DNA from: Roseburia rectibacter
GTDB lineage: Bacteria > Bacillota > Clostridia > Lachnospirales > Lachnospiraceae
Assembly: GCF_014287515.2 (NCBI RefSeq)
Contig: NZ_CP092473.1
Coordinates: 957,001 to 1,021,000, forward strand
Direction of reading: 5' to 3'
DNA: 64,000 bases
Under the pieces are notes generated by a model that was not told where the DNA came from, made no database searches, and saw only the letters and a program-made list of their open reading frames with translations. Positions 27,224 to 36,918 of this stretch are shown here, piece by piece. The translations under genes were made by a program, and so were the position numbers. Position 1 is the first letter of the stretch. Each line of letters opens with the position of its first letter.

Positions 27224-28606
27224 ATGAAAGAGACTTCTAAAAAAGTTTTATTTTGGGCATTGATGTTTATGGGAGTATTCCTCCTGCTGACGCAGGTGGG
27301 GTATTCCGATGGCGACGATGCCTTTTTTTATCAGTATACACATGAAATGGGATTTTTGGAATATCTGAGCTGGCGTTATACGACATGGGTGGGAAGAATG
27401 TCTGGAGAAGCGATGGTATATGCTGCGTTTACACTGGGAATCTGGTTCTGGCGTGTTGTAAATGCCATGATGATCGTACTTCTTCCATGCGGTGTTCTGA
27501 AACTGGCAGAAAAAGCAGCGGGGATTCGTACAGAAAGATTTCTGGCGGGACCGACACTTACAGTGGTGTGCGGTTATCTTCTGATGGCGATTATGACCGT
27601 TGGATATGCGGCAATATGGATCAACGGATCTATTTTTTACACCTGGTCATTTACCTGTGGGATCTGGGCTCTGATCCCGGTTGCAGATATTGTGTTTGAT
27701 ACGGGAGTGGGAAACACAAAACATTTTTTCTATTCCATCCCCTGTGCGATTCTTGCAAGCATGTCAATCGAACAGATGGCAGCGGTACTGCTGACGTTTG
27801 AGGTGCTGGCAGTACTGGTGGCTGCAGTCAGGCAATATGGATGTAAAAAACATCCGGGGAAAAATGAACGGATCAGAAATATCCTTCTTATTGCACAGAC
27901 TGCGGTGACTGTCGTGGCATTTATCATTCTGTTTCTGGCACCGGGAAATGATATCCGGGTTGTATCGGAAGTGCAGAACTGGATGCCGCAGTATAATGAA
28001 CTCTCATTTGGGCAGCATTTTTTTATTACTGTGCAATGGCTGGTGTCTTCTTTTGCAAATGAGAACCGCCTGTTGCTGGCAGGAATCTGGTTGACGGGAA
28101 TCCTGCATATTTTATGTAAAAATGAAAGAAAAACATCAGATCTGGTATGTGTGACTGGGGCAGGTCTGTTTTTACTCACTGCAATACTTCCATTTTTTGG
28201 TATCGAAATATTTTCAGACTGTGGGCTTCATATTAAGGATATTACAGTGCGGCTTGATCAGGTACCGCGGATCGAAGATATGCAGGCGGCAAACTGGTTT
28301 GCAATGTGCTGGTGGATTGTGGCACTTTTATTTACCTGCATATTGATATGGAAAGTTTCAAAACACAGTGTAGTACTTGTGCTGGCATGGCTTGGTGGAA
28401 TTGCAAGTGAAGCAATCATGCATTTTTCGCCGACGATCTATGCGTCCGGTGCAAGGGTTTATTATCTGACAGACTGGATGTGTATGTTTATCATGCTGGC
28501 TCTGGCATTTAAAATCCCTGAAAAAAAATGGCGGGATCTGTTTTATTCCATTATGGCAGGTCTTGGTGTCTGGAATGTTTTGCATCAGATCATAAATTAC
28601 ATTTGA
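27224..28606 (+). CDS. DUF6056-like polytopic membrane protein
   Basis: 460 residues with about ten membrane segments and a large outer loop early on (SDGDDAFFYQYTHEMGFLEYLSWRYTTWVGRMSGEA), a layout seen in the uncharacterised DUF6056 family and in lipid-linked-sugar glycosyltransferases. The DDAFF acidic pair after the first membrane segment could be catalytic, as in GT-C enzymes; this is inference. It ends the surface-polysaccharide locus and is cotranscribed with a GT2 gene. Confidence 0.75.
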   Translation: MKETSKKVLFWALMFMGVFLLLTQVGYSDGDDAFFYQYTHEMGFLEYLSWRYTTWVGRMSGEAMVYAAFTLGIWFWRVVNAMMIVLLPCGVLKLAEKAAGIRTERFLAGPTLTVVCGYLLMAIMTVGYAAIWINGSIFYTWSFTCGIWALIPVADIVFDTGVGNTKHFFYSIPCAILASMSIEQMAAVLLTFEVLAVLVAAVRQYGCKKHPGKNERIRNILLIAQTAVTVVAFIILFLAPGNDIRVVSEVQNWMPQYNELSFGQHFFITVQWLVSSFANENRLLLAGIWLTGILHILCKNERKTSDLVCVTGAGLFLLTAILPFFGIEIFSDCGLHIKDITVRLDQVPRIEDMQAANWFAMCWWIVALLFTCILIWKVSKHSVVLVLAWLGGIASEAIMHFSPTIYASGARVYYLTDWMCMFIMLALAFKIPEKKWRDLFYSIMAGLGVWNVLHQIINYI

Positions 28607-28716
28607 AAATAAAAACATATTTTTTTGATTGTTTTGTCACAAATAGAACACAATTTCTCTGTACACTCATAATCAGAAAAGGAAAAGAAATTCCGAATAC
28701 GAAAGGAGAAATCGTT

Positions 28717-30273
28717 ATGGATGGTAACAATTATAACAATAACAACAATCAGAATGGGTCTTCGGATTCCTTCTATTCATACAATAACGGAAGCCAGAGC
28801 AGCCAGCAGACAGAACACACGAATGAAGGAAACGTAAACCATTACCAGAATTCCTATCAGAACAGCAGTTCATATTCACAGAACACAGGATATCAGCAGG
28901 GTGGTGCATATCAGAATAGCACATATCAGAATACCGGCTATCAGCAGAATGGTACTTACCAGAATACCGGATATCAAAATGGAGGATATCAGAATACTGG
29001 CAATGCATTTTATCAGAATGCACAGCCGACCGGCAAAAAGCAGAAAAAGAAGAGAGAAAAAAAACCGGGTGGATTTGGAACAAAACTTGCAAAATGCGCA
29101 GCTATTGCTTTAGTATTTGGATTGGTATCCGGTACTGCATTTGAGGGCGTACATCTTGTATCTTCCAAGGCATTTGGAAATGATGAGAGCGTGGCAGAGA
29201 GCAGTGGCAGTCAGAATTCACTGACAAAGGCAGACAGCAAGGTGGAGGCAACTTCCACATCATCGAATTACGTTGCAACGGATGTATCTGATATTGTATC
29301 ATCCGTAATGCCGTCCATCGTGGCAATCACAAATGTGAGCGAGACCGAATACCAGAGTTTCTGGGGCGGTATGCCACAGACGTATGAGAGCACAAGCTGT
29401 GGATCCGGTATCATCGTAAGCCAGGATGATGAGTACCTTTACATTGCAACCAATAACCATGTGGTAAACGGTGCAAACAGCCTGACAGTTACCTTTAACG
29501 ATGAGTCAACCGTCAGCGCAGAGGTAAAGGGTACAGATCCATCCACTGACCTTGCAGTCATCCGTGTCGCTTTAAGCAGCATTGAGAGTGACACCATGAA
29601 TAACATCAAAGTAGCTACACTTGGTGATTCCGACAGCTTAAAAGTTGGTAATTCCTGTATCGCGATCGGTAATGCACTTGGTTATGGACAGTCTGTAACT
29701 GTTGGTTATATCAGTGCATTGAACCGTCAGGTATCCGTCGGTGATTCAGAGAGTGATACGAGTTATACCGCAGAACTGATCCAGACAGATGCAGCTATCA
29801 ACCCTGGTAACAGTGGTGGTGCATTACTCAGTGCAAACGGTGAGGTCATCGGTATCAACTCTGTAAAATATTCTGATACTTCGGTAGAGGGTATCGGATA
29901 TGCGATCCCGATCAATACGGCAGCACCTATTATCAATGATCTGATCACGAAAGAAAAAGTAGATGAATCTGACAGTGCATACCTTGGTATTGCAGGCGTC
30001 GATGTGACAGATGATGTTGCAAAGACATATAATATGCCATCCGGTGTTTATGTTGCACAGGTAACAAGTGGTTCCGCAGCAGAGCAGGCGGGCATCCAGA
30101 AAGGCGATATCATCACAGAATTCGATGGAAAACAGATCGGTTCCATGGAAGAACTGTCATCTACAATGGAGTATTATAAAGCAGGTACAACCGTTGATGT
30201 GAAGATTCAGCGTTCTACGAATGGTGAATATCAGGAGCAGACGATTTCTGTTACACTTGGCAAGAAAAATTAA
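28717..30273 (+). CDS. HtrA/DegP-type membrane-anchored serine protease with PDZ domain
   Basis: 518 residues from ATG 28717 (GAAAGGAG upstream); the frame is open upstream but that stretch overlaps the DUF6056 gene. Residues 1-about 105 are rich in Asn, Gln, Tyr and Gly with repeats such as YQNTGYQ. A basic stretch and one membrane segment (about 124-147) follow. The trypsin-like domain has His248 (NNHVVNG), Asp278 (STDLAV) and Ser366 (GNSGGA); a PDZ domain ends the protein. HtrA enzymes degrade misfolded surface proteins. A terminator follows immediately. Confidence 0.94.
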   Translation: MDGNNYNNNNNQNGSSDSFYSYNNGSQSSQQTEHTNEGNVNHYQNSYQNSSSYSQNTGYQQGGAYQNSTYQNTGYQQNGTYQNTGYQNGGYQNTGNAFYQNAQPTGKKQKKKREKKPGGFGTKLAKCAAIALVFGLVSGTAFEGVHLVSSKAFGNDESVAESSGSQNSLTKADSKVEATSTSSNYVATDVSDIVSSVMPSIVAITNVSETEYQSFWGGMPQTYESTSCGSGIIVSQDDEYLYIATNNHVVNGANSLTVTFNDESTVSAEVKGTDPSTDLAVIRVALSSIESDTMNNIKVATLGDSDSLKVGNSCIAIGNALGYGQSVTVGYISALNRQVSVGDSESDTSYTAELIQTDAAINPGNSGGALLSANGEVIGINSVKYSDTSVEGIGYAIPINTAAPIINDLITKEKVDESDSAYLGIAGVDVTDDVAKTYNMPSGVYVAQVTSGSAAEQAGIQKGDIITEFDGKQIGSMEELSSTMEYYKAGTTVDVKIQRSTNGEYQEQTISVTLGKKN

Positions 30274-30289
30274 TGGCATGACCGTATAG

Positions 30290-30318
30290 GGAGTGGGCGA
30301 AAAGCCCACTCCTTTTTT
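30290..30318 (+). terminator. Rho-independent terminator after htrA-type gene
   Basis: GGAGTGGGC/GCCCACTCC is a perfect 9-bp stem with loop GAAAA, followed by TTTTTT. Confidence 0.95.
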
Positions 30319-30479
30319 GGTGGACGCTGTTTGTGCGTCCCTCTGCTATCGACTTTTGCAAGGATGTGTGCTATGATATTTTAGAGTCTGCTTTGCAGTG
30401 TGGATGTTTATAGCGGACGGTTATTTCATATAATAAAAATAGGTCTGGGACGTATCGCGTCTGGAATGGAGGATTTACG

Positions 30480-31805
30480 TTGTCAAAGTTTGAGGATTTC
30501 AGAAATCAGTACAATTCTTTTTTATATAAAGATTATTCGGTGGAGTATATCGAAAATGCATATCGTATCGTGTATCACTTTGAGATACCGGGACTGTGTG
30601 AATTTCAGTCAAAATGGGAGTTTCCGGCTGTGGAGCGCGTGGATGAGACAATCTTAAATGCACTTGCGTTTCACCTTGGAATGGCAGAGACGATCAGTTA
30701 CTGGAAATGTGCCTGTCCGAAACAGTTAAAGATACTTTGTGGAACACTTTCCGCTGAACAGAAAAAATGGTGGAAAAAATTATACTATAACGGACTTGGT
30801 GAGTTTATGTACCGTAATGGGATAGTGGTTTCAGAGGAAGATCTTGTAACGATCGAGTGTGAAGAGAAAAAAGATGCACCGATCCATGATACACATTCCT
30901 ATGACGGATGTCTGGTATCAGTCGGAGGTGGAAAGGATTCCGTTGTTTCGCTGGAAGTATTAAAGGGAGAGAAGATCACCACATACAGTATCAACGGTAA
31001 TGCGACTACGAAAAACGTCATTGCAGTCTGTGATCATAAACAGGGAGATTATGCCGCAAAGCGTATCCTTGATAAAAAAATATTAGAGCTCAATGCAGAA
31101 GGGTATTTAAACGGACATATCCCGTTTTCTGCGGTTGTGGCATTTTCATCCTTTATTTCAGCATTTTTGAGTGGCAACCGCTATATCGTGCTTTCGAATG
31201 AGACGAGTGCAAATGAGACAACGGTAAAGGATTCTTTTGTCAACCATCAGTATTCAAAGAGTTTTGAATTTGAGCAGGATTTTGTATCATATATCAAAGA
31301 AGTGACGGATTCAGATATCCACTATTTCAGTCTTCTTCGTCCGCTCACCGAGATGCAGATCGCATGGCTGTTTTCAAAGTGTAAGAATTATCATGAGGTA
31401 TTTCGGAGCTGTAATGCGGGAAGTAGGCAGGGAATCTGGTGCTGCAACTGCCCGAAATGTTTATTTGTCTATATTATTTTAACGCCGTTTTTATCACAGG
31501 AAGAACTGGTACACATTTTTGGAGAGAATCTGTTAGAAAAAGACTCACTGGATCTTGATTTCAGGGAGCTGACAGGAATTGAGGAGAATAAACCATTTGA
31601 ATGTGTGGGAACAAGACGTGAAGTCCTGGTTGCATTAAAAACATTTGTAAACCGCGGTGAAAAAAGTCTTTTAACAGAGCGTTATAAAGAGACGATCGAG
31701 GCTGCACCGGGAGAGTTAGACGGGATGCTTTCTGAATGGGTATCTGAAAATCAGGTGCCGGAGCATTTTTTAGAAGTCTTAAAAGAATTTATGAGCCGGG
31801 CATAG
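30480..31805 (+). CDS. murL: MurL-like UDP-MurNAc-L-Ala-L-Glu epimerase
   Basis: 441 residues from TTG 30480, with GGAGGA six bases upstream. The central SVGGGKDSVVSLE block (about residue 147) is a PP-loop-like ATP site, fitting the MurL reaction, which uses ATP (to AMP and PPi) to turn UDP-MurNAc-L-Ala-L-Glu into the D-Glu form. Other blocks are SNETSANE, NHQYSKSFEFE and a cysteine cluster CNAGSRQGIWCCNCPKC. The next gene, 92 bp on, is a MurD homologue, as in known MurL-MurD2 pairs. The family call rests on remembered motifs and this pairing; I could not run a search. Confidence 0.75.
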   Translation: MSKFEDFRNQYNSFLYKDYSVEYIENAYRIVYHFEIPGLCEFQSKWEFPAVERVDETILNALAFHLGMAETISYWKCACPKQLKILCGTLSAEQKKWWKKLYYNGLGEFMYRNGIVVSEEDLVTIECEEKKDAPIHDTHSYDGCLVSVGGGKDSVVSLEVLKGEKITTYSINGNATTKNVIAVCDHKQGDYAAKRILDKKILELNAEGYLNGHIPFSAVVAFSSFISAFLSGNRYIVLSNETSANETTVKDSFVNHQYSKSFEFEQDFVSYIKEVTDSDIHYFSLLRPLTEMQIAWLFSKCKNYHEVFRSCNAGSRQGIWCCNCPKCLFVYIILTPFLSQEELVHIFGENLLEKDSLDLDFRELTGIEENKPFECVGTRREVLVALKTFVNRGEKSLLTERYKETIEAAPGELDGMLSEWVSENQVPEHFLEVLKEFMSRA

Positions 31806-31897
31806 GGCATAAAAGCCGGAAATGAATTTTAAAGTAAAAAAGAAATTGCAGGATGCACCCAAATAGAATATGCGTGCATGGAGAAATGGAGATAAAA

Positions 31898-33091
31898 ATG
31901 GACATCATCAGCGAGTTGGATGGAAAACGGATTTTGATCTGGGGATACGGCAGAGAAGGAAAAGCGACAGAGCACTTCCTGGAAAGATGTGCAAAACCGG
32001 CATCTGTGGATATATTTGAAGGAAAAAGAGAAGAGATCAATGAGGATGCGTATGATTTTATCATAAAGAGTCCTGGCATTGTGATGAAGGAAGAAAATCC
32101 GAAATATACTTCAGAAACAGAATTGTTTTTGCAGCAGTTTCGTGACCAGGTGATCGGAATCACAGGCACAAAAGGAAAAAGCACGACATCTGCCATGCTT
32201 TATACCGTTTTAAAAGCATGCAGCGGCAGACCGGTGCTGCTTCTCGGGAATATCGGACAGCCTTGTCTTGATTATTTCGAGGAAGTGACAGAAGATACGA
32301 TCATTGTCTATGAGATGTCCTGCCACCAGCTTGCGCATACGAATGTGTCACCGCACATTGCAATTTTTTTAAATCTCTATGAGGAACACCTTGACTATTA
32401 TGGGACGGTAGAAAAATATTTTGAGGCAAAAAGCCATATTGCAGCGTATCAGAAAAGTGGAGACTTTTTCTTTGTCGGGGAAAATGTACCGAAGATTGAG
32501 ACAAAAGCGGAAAAGACAGTGCTTCATCAGCCGAAAGATGTGCATTATAAACTGAGACTTGCCGGGGAGCATAACCAGTATGATGCGCAGTTTGTAGAAC
32601 ATGTGGCGGAATTGCTTGGATGTGAAAAAGAGGCGGTGTTAAAGAGCATGGCAGAGTTTGAGGGATTGCCGCACCGGCTGCAGTATATTGGCACCTACAG
32701 AGGAGTCAGATACTTTGACGATTCCATCTCAACAATTCCGGAGGCTGCCATAAATGCAGCAATGAGTATTCCAGATGCAAAGACTATTTTGATCGGAGGC
32801 ATGGACCGTGGGATCAATTATGATCTTCTGATCACATTTATCAGGGAACACAGGGAATTTCAGTTTATCTGTGCATATGCATCCGGTAAACGTATTTTCG
32901 GGGAAGTTGGTGACTGTGAGAACTGTGTTTATGTGGAAGATTTAGAGCAGGCAGTTGAGGCAGCAGTGCAGATGACAGAGCCGGGAGGTGCCTGTATTCT
33001 CTCACCGGCAGCAGCATCTTATGGTTATTTTAAAAACTTTGAGGAACGTGGAGAGGCATTTCAGAAGTACGTATATGCTTTTGCACAGTAA
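31898..33091 (+). CDS. MurD-family UDP-MurNAc-L-Ala:glutamate ligase (likely L-Glu-specific MurD2)
   Basis: 397 residues from ATG 31898 (GGAG six bases upstream). Mur ligase plan: N-terminal domain with ILIWGYGREGKATEHFLE, ATP site GITGTKGKSTTSAML near residue 90, YEMSCHQL, NLYEEHLDYYG, and the C-terminal domain with LPHRLQYIGTYRGVRYFDDSISTIPEA. It is shorter than normal MurD (about 450). It adds glutamate to UDP-MurNAc-L-Ala in the cytoplasm. Pairing with the murL-like gene suggests it uses L-Glu, but classic MurD activity with D-Glu cannot be excluded. Confidence 0.85.
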   Translation: MDIISELDGKRILIWGYGREGKATEHFLERCAKPASVDIFEGKREEINEDAYDFIIKSPGIVMKEENPKYTSETELFLQQFRDQVIGITGTKGKSTTSAMLYTVLKACSGRPVLLLGNIGQPCLDYFEEVTEDTIIVYEMSCHQLAHTNVSPHIAIFLNLYEEHLDYYGTVEKYFEAKSHIAAYQKSGDFFFVGENVPKIETKAEKTVLHQPKDVHYKLRLAGEHNQYDAQFVEHVAELLGCEKEAVLKSMAEFEGLPHRLQYIGTYRGVRYFDDSISTIPEAAINAAMSIPDAKTILIGGMDRGINYDLLITFIREHREFQFICAYASGKRIFGEVGDCENCVYVEDLEQAVEAAVQMTEPGGACILSPAAASYGYFKNFEERGEAFQKYVYAFAQ

Positions 33092-33320
33092 AGTGACAGA
33101 TTTTCAGAGAAAATCATACAGAACGGAGAAAATAATTTTACGTCTTGCAAAAGCGTATATTTTCCTGTATGGTAATAGATGAATGAATTTTTGAAAAATT
33201 GATCTGTCATATTTGCAGGAAGTAATGCAAAAAAATAAATATTTAGACGTAAAAATGCAGGATTGCAGAAAGAAAAATGCAAAAAGAGCAAATGTATGTG
33301 TCAGAAAGACAGGTTGAAAC

Positions 33321-34658
33321 ATGGATTTATTCGAATATATGAGAGAACAGAAAAAAGAAACGGAATCGCCGCTTGCATCGCGTCTGCGTCCGGCAACTTT
33401 AGATGAGATGGTAGGACAGCAGCATATTATCGGGAAGGACAAGTTACTGTACCGCGCGATCAAGGCGGATAAGCTAAGTTCCATTATCCTCTACGGACCT
33501 CCGGGAACGGGCAAGACAACACTTGCAAAGGTCATTGCGAACTCTACAAGTGCTGAATTTCTGCAGATGAATGCAACTTCCGCAGGCAAAAAAGACATGG
33601 AAGATGTTATTTCCAAGGCGAAGAATAACATGGGGATGTTTGGAAAAAAGACGATCCTGTTTATTGATGAGATCCACCGTTTTAATAAGGGACAGCAGGA
33701 TTATCTTCTGCCGTTTGTGGAGGACGGAACCATCATTCTGATCGGTGCAACGACCGAGAATCCTTATTTTGAAGTAAACGGTGCTCTTCTTTCACGTTCG
33801 ATCATTTTTGAACTGAAAAGTCTGGAAAAAGAGGATATTAAAACTCTTATTTTACGGGCAGTAAACGATGAGAAAAAGGGTATGGGAGCATACCATGCCG
33901 TCATTGATGAGGACGCATTGGATTTTCTTGCAGATATTTCAAATGGTGATGCACGTGCAGCATTGACTGCGGTGGAACTTGGAATACTGACAACGGAACG
34001 CAGTGAGGACGGGTTCATACATATCACGCTTTCCGTTGCTTCCGAATGTATACAGAAGCGTGTGGTCAAGTACGATAAGTCCGGTGATAACCATTATGAT
34101 ACGGTATCCGCGTTTATCAAAAGCATGCGCGGCTCTGATCCGGACGCGGCAGTTTATTATTTAGCAAGAATGCTGTATGCGGGGGAGGATATCAAATTTA
34201 TCGCAAGAAGGATCATGATCTGTGCATCGGAGGATGTGAGCAATGCAGATCCGATGGCACTTGTTGTTGCAACGTCGGCAGCACAGGCAGTAGAGCGTAT
34301 CGGGATGCCGGAAGCACAGATCATATTAGCCCAGGCAGTCACTTATGTGGCGAGCGCGCCAAAGAGCAATTCCGCAGTCAATGCGATCAGTGAGGCGATG
34401 GAAACAGTAAAAAATACTATGACAGCACCGGTTCCGTCCCACTTGCAGGATGCCCATTACAAATCATCATCCAAACTCGGTCACGGCATAGGATATAAAT
34501 ATGCGCATGATTATCCGAATCATTATGTAGAACAGCAGTATCTGCCGGACGGACTGACTGACCGGAAGTTCTACAGACCGTCAGAGAACGGTTATGAACA
34601 GCAGATCAGGGAATATTTCCATAAGATAAAAGGGGAATATTCCATGAATGATAAATAA
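33321..34658 (+). CDS. rarA: Replication-associated recombination protein A (RarA/MgsA) AAA+ ATPase
   Basis: 445 residues. Clamp-loader-like AAA+ ATPase: RLRPATLDEMVGQQH, Walker A GPPGTGKTT, Walker B ILFIDEIHRFNK, sensor 1 LIGATTENPYFEVN, and the C-terminal MgsA domain (KSMRGSDPDAAVYYLARM, DAHYKSSSKLGHGIGYKY). It acts at stalled replication forks with SSB. The ATG lies in a transcript of its own; the 229 bp before it contain no gene. Confidence 0.95.
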   Translation: MDLFEYMREQKKETESPLASRLRPATLDEMVGQQHIIGKDKLLYRAIKADKLSSIILYGPPGTGKTTLAKVIANSTSAEFLQMNATSAGKKDMEDVISKAKNNMGMFGKKTILFIDEIHRFNKGQQDYLLPFVEDGTIILIGATTENPYFEVNGALLSRSIIFELKSLEKEDIKTLILRAVNDEKKGMGAYHAVIDEDALDFLADISNGDARAALTAVELGILTTERSEDGFIHITLSVASECIQKRVVKYDKSGDNHYDTVSAFIKSMRGSDPDAAVYYLARMLYAGEDIKFIARRIMICASEDVSNADPMALVVATSAAQAVERIGMPEAQIILAQAVTYVASAPKSNSAVNAISEAMETVKNTMTAPVPSHLQDAHYKSSSKLGHGIGYKYAHDYPNHYVEQQYLPDGLTDRKFYRPSENGYEQQIREYFHKIKGEYSMNDK

Positions 34659-34689
34659 TGTATAGAAAACCAAGAGGAGGAAGCAAACA

Positions 34690-35976
34690 ATGCAAGCTTA
34701 CCAGGAAATGACAAAGGAAGAACTGTTAGCCGAAAAAAAATCACTCGAGGCAGAGTACAAGAAATTCCAGCAGCGCGGATTAAAACTTGATATGTCCAGA
34801 GGAAAGCCATCCCAGGAGCAGCTTGATCTGTCTATGGGAATGATGGATGTTTTAGCATCTTATGTGGACTTAACCTGCGAAGATGGAACAGACTGCCGTA
34901 ACTATGGTGTGCTTGACGGTATCCATGAGGCGAAAGTGCTCATCGGCGATATGATCGAGTGTAATCCGGACAATATCATTATCTATGGTAACTCCAGTTT
35001 AAATATCATGTATGATACGATTGCACGTTCCATGACACACGGTGTTATGGGAAATACTCCATGGTGCAAGTTAGATAAAGTAAAATTCTTATGTCCGGTT
35101 CCGGGATATGACAGACATTTTGCCATCACAGAATATTTCGGCATTGAGATGATCAATGTGCCGATGCTGCCAACAGGTCCGGATATGGATATGGTAGAGG
35201 ATTTAGTCAGCAAAGATGAGTCGATCAAAGGTATCTGGTGTGTTCCAAAATATTCTAATCCGCAGGGTATCACATATTCCGATGAGACAGTACGCCGTTT
35301 TGCAAGATTGAAACCGGCTGCAAAAGATTTCCGTATCTACTGGGACAATGCTTACTGCGTACATCATTTATATGATATCGACCAGGATCATCTGATCGAG
35401 ATCCTTGCAGAATGTAAGCGTGCAGGAAACCCGGATATGGTATACAAATTCTGTTCCACCAGCAAGATCACATTCCCTGGTTCCGGTGTTGCTGCGATCG
35501 CAACTTCCGCAAATAACTTAGAGGATATCAAGAAACAGTTGAAGGTTCAGACCATCGGTCATGACAAGGTAAACCAGCTCCGTCATGTACGTTTCTTTAA
35601 GAACATTCATGGTATCACAGAGCATATGCGTAAACACGCAGCATCCTTACGTCCGAAGTTTGAAATGATCACAGACATGTTTGATAAAGAACTTGGCGGT
35701 TTAGGCGTAGGTACCTGGTATAAACCAAAGGGAGGTTATTTCATCACATATGAGACTTTAGACGGCTGTGCAAAGAATGTTGTTGCAAAAGCGAAAAAAG
35801 CAGGTGTTGTAATGACTCCGGCAGGTGCGCCGTTCCCATATGGAAAAGATCCGAAAGATTCCGTGATCCGTATCGCACCGTCTTATCCAAGTTTAGAGGA
35901 TCTGACAACAGCAGCAGAGATCTTTGTTGTCTGCGTGAAATTAGCAAGCATTGAAAAAATCTTAGAAGAGAAATAA
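34690..35976 (+). CDS. Aspartate aminotransferase, class Ic (PLP enzyme)
   Basis: 428 residues. A start with MTKEELLAEKKSLEAEYKKF and DMSRGKPSQEQLDLS is typical of the subgroup Ic aspartate aminotransferases (Pfam PF12897), a branch of fold-type I PLP enzymes. YGNSSLN binds the PLP phosphate, YWDNAYCVHHL holds the Asp/Tyr pair, and the Schiff-base lysine is in FCSTSKITFPGSGVA. It interconverts aspartate and 2-oxoglutarate with oxaloacetate and glutamate. AGGAGGAAG ribosome site. A stem-loop follows. Confidence 0.9.
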   Translation: MQAYQEMTKEELLAEKKSLEAEYKKFQQRGLKLDMSRGKPSQEQLDLSMGMMDVLASYVDLTCEDGTDCRNYGVLDGIHEAKVLIGDMIECNPDNIIIYGNSSLNIMYDTIARSMTHGVMGNTPWCKLDKVKFLCPVPGYDRHFAITEYFGIEMINVPMLPTGPDMDMVEDLVSKDESIKGIWCVPKYSNPQGITYSDETVRRFARLKPAAKDFRIYWDNAYCVHHLYDIDQDHLIEILAECKRAGNPDMVYKFCSTSKITFPGSGVAAIATSANNLEDIKKQLKVQTIGHDKVNQLRHVRFFKNIHGITEHMRKHAASLRPKFEMITDMFDKELGGLGVGTWYKPKGGYFITYETLDGCAKNVVAKAKKAGVVMTPAGAPFPYGKDPKDSVIRIAPSYPSLEDLTTAAEIFVVCVKLASIEKILEEK

Positions 35977-36037
35977 AAAAGCAGAGAAATAGAAAACATA
36001 AAACATAAAAGCAGCAATATGCAGAATGTTATAATAA

Positions 36038-36077
36038 AAAACTGCAGGAATCATGAAAATATGATCCCTGCAGTTTT
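36038..36077. terminator. Bidirectional terminator
   Basis: AAAAACTGCAGG and CCTGCAGTTTTTT flank an AATCAT/ATGATC extension, giving a long stem with A and T tracts, between the convergent aminotransferase and the gene at 36117. Confidence 0.9.
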
Positions 36078-36116
36078 TTATGAGATACATCAGATGTGAT
36101 GTCTGTTTTGTAGAAA

Positions 36117-36740
36117 TTAGTTTTCTGTCTCAGTTCCGGCAGTTTCTGTGGTAGAACCATTTTTCCATTTGTCAAATTTCTCTAAAACTGCATCATAGGT
36201 GCGTTTAGAGATATCCGGGAGATCTTTTCCCCAGGATTTGGTTGCATCATCAAAGCCTTTTTTGAATGCGTCGATCAGAAGATCCGCTTTTTCAGGATCA
36301 TTGCCGGAAAGTGCTTTTGCAAAATCAAGGATACGGTCAGAAGTCTGTTCTACACCCCAGTATCCATCTTCTGCGATATCTGCCTGTGCCTGTTTCTGGG
36401 TCTCTTCGTCAACGGTAAAGTTGCCTTCTGCTAAGAAGCTCCACATGGAATCAGCATTTGCAATGGCTGTGCCCTGTTTGGTCATCATCTTTTCGACCAG
36501 GCTGCGTAACTGGGAAGTACGCTGTTTAGCATCTGCTTTTAATTTTTCTACCATTTTATAGTCTGTTTTCTTGGTAACGGTGTTTTTGTCAGTTTGAGAA
36601 GATTTCTCATATACAACACCGGTTTCCGTCTTATCCGTGGTAGTTGTTTTGTCTGCTGTCTCAGAAACTTTCTTGGAAGCCTGACTTGTCTGATAGCTGT
36701 TAAATGTTGAAGTTACGCTGTTAATTGCATTCATATCCAT
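36117..36740 (-). CDS. Uncharacterised Ser/Thr/Lys-rich protein
   Basis: 207 residues from the ATG at 36740, chosen because GGAGGAAT lies just upstream; an earlier ATG at 36788 lacks a site. No signal peptide or membrane segment. The first 70 residues are low-complexity (Thr, Lys, Ser); the rest is helical, with VEKMMTKQG, GYWGVEQTSDRILDFAKALSG, and DAFKKGFDDATKSWGKDLPDISKRTYDAVLEKFDKW. Similar proteins are common in motile Lachnospiraceae but I know no function. Monocistronic. Confidence 0.75.
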   Translation of the reverse strand: MDMNAINSVTSTFNSYQTSQASKKVSETADKTTTTDKTETGVVYEKSSQTDKNTVTKKTDYKMVEKLKADAKQRTSQLRSLVEKMMTKQGTAIANADSMWSFLAEGNFTVDEETQKQAQADIAEDGYWGVEQTSDRILDFAKALSGNDPEKADLLIDAFKKGFDDATKSWGKDLPDISKRTYDAVLEKFDKWKNGSTTETAGTETEN

Positions 36741-36918
36741 AAATAATTCCTCCATTCCAGTAAATGAATGACTGATTTGTTCATGCATTTTTTTCTGTAA
36801 GGTATATCGGCTTTTCGGGAAAAATAATTTAGATGGAATTGACCTTTTGGTCTTAAAATGTTAAGATTTATGTTGTATACAAAAAACAACGAAAATACAT
36901 AATGATGGTATGGGGATT

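Noticed and set aside
31789..32196. Long antisense frame opposite the murL/murD2 junction
   Set aside because: It is a shadow of the two coding genes, with no ribosome site or promoter.
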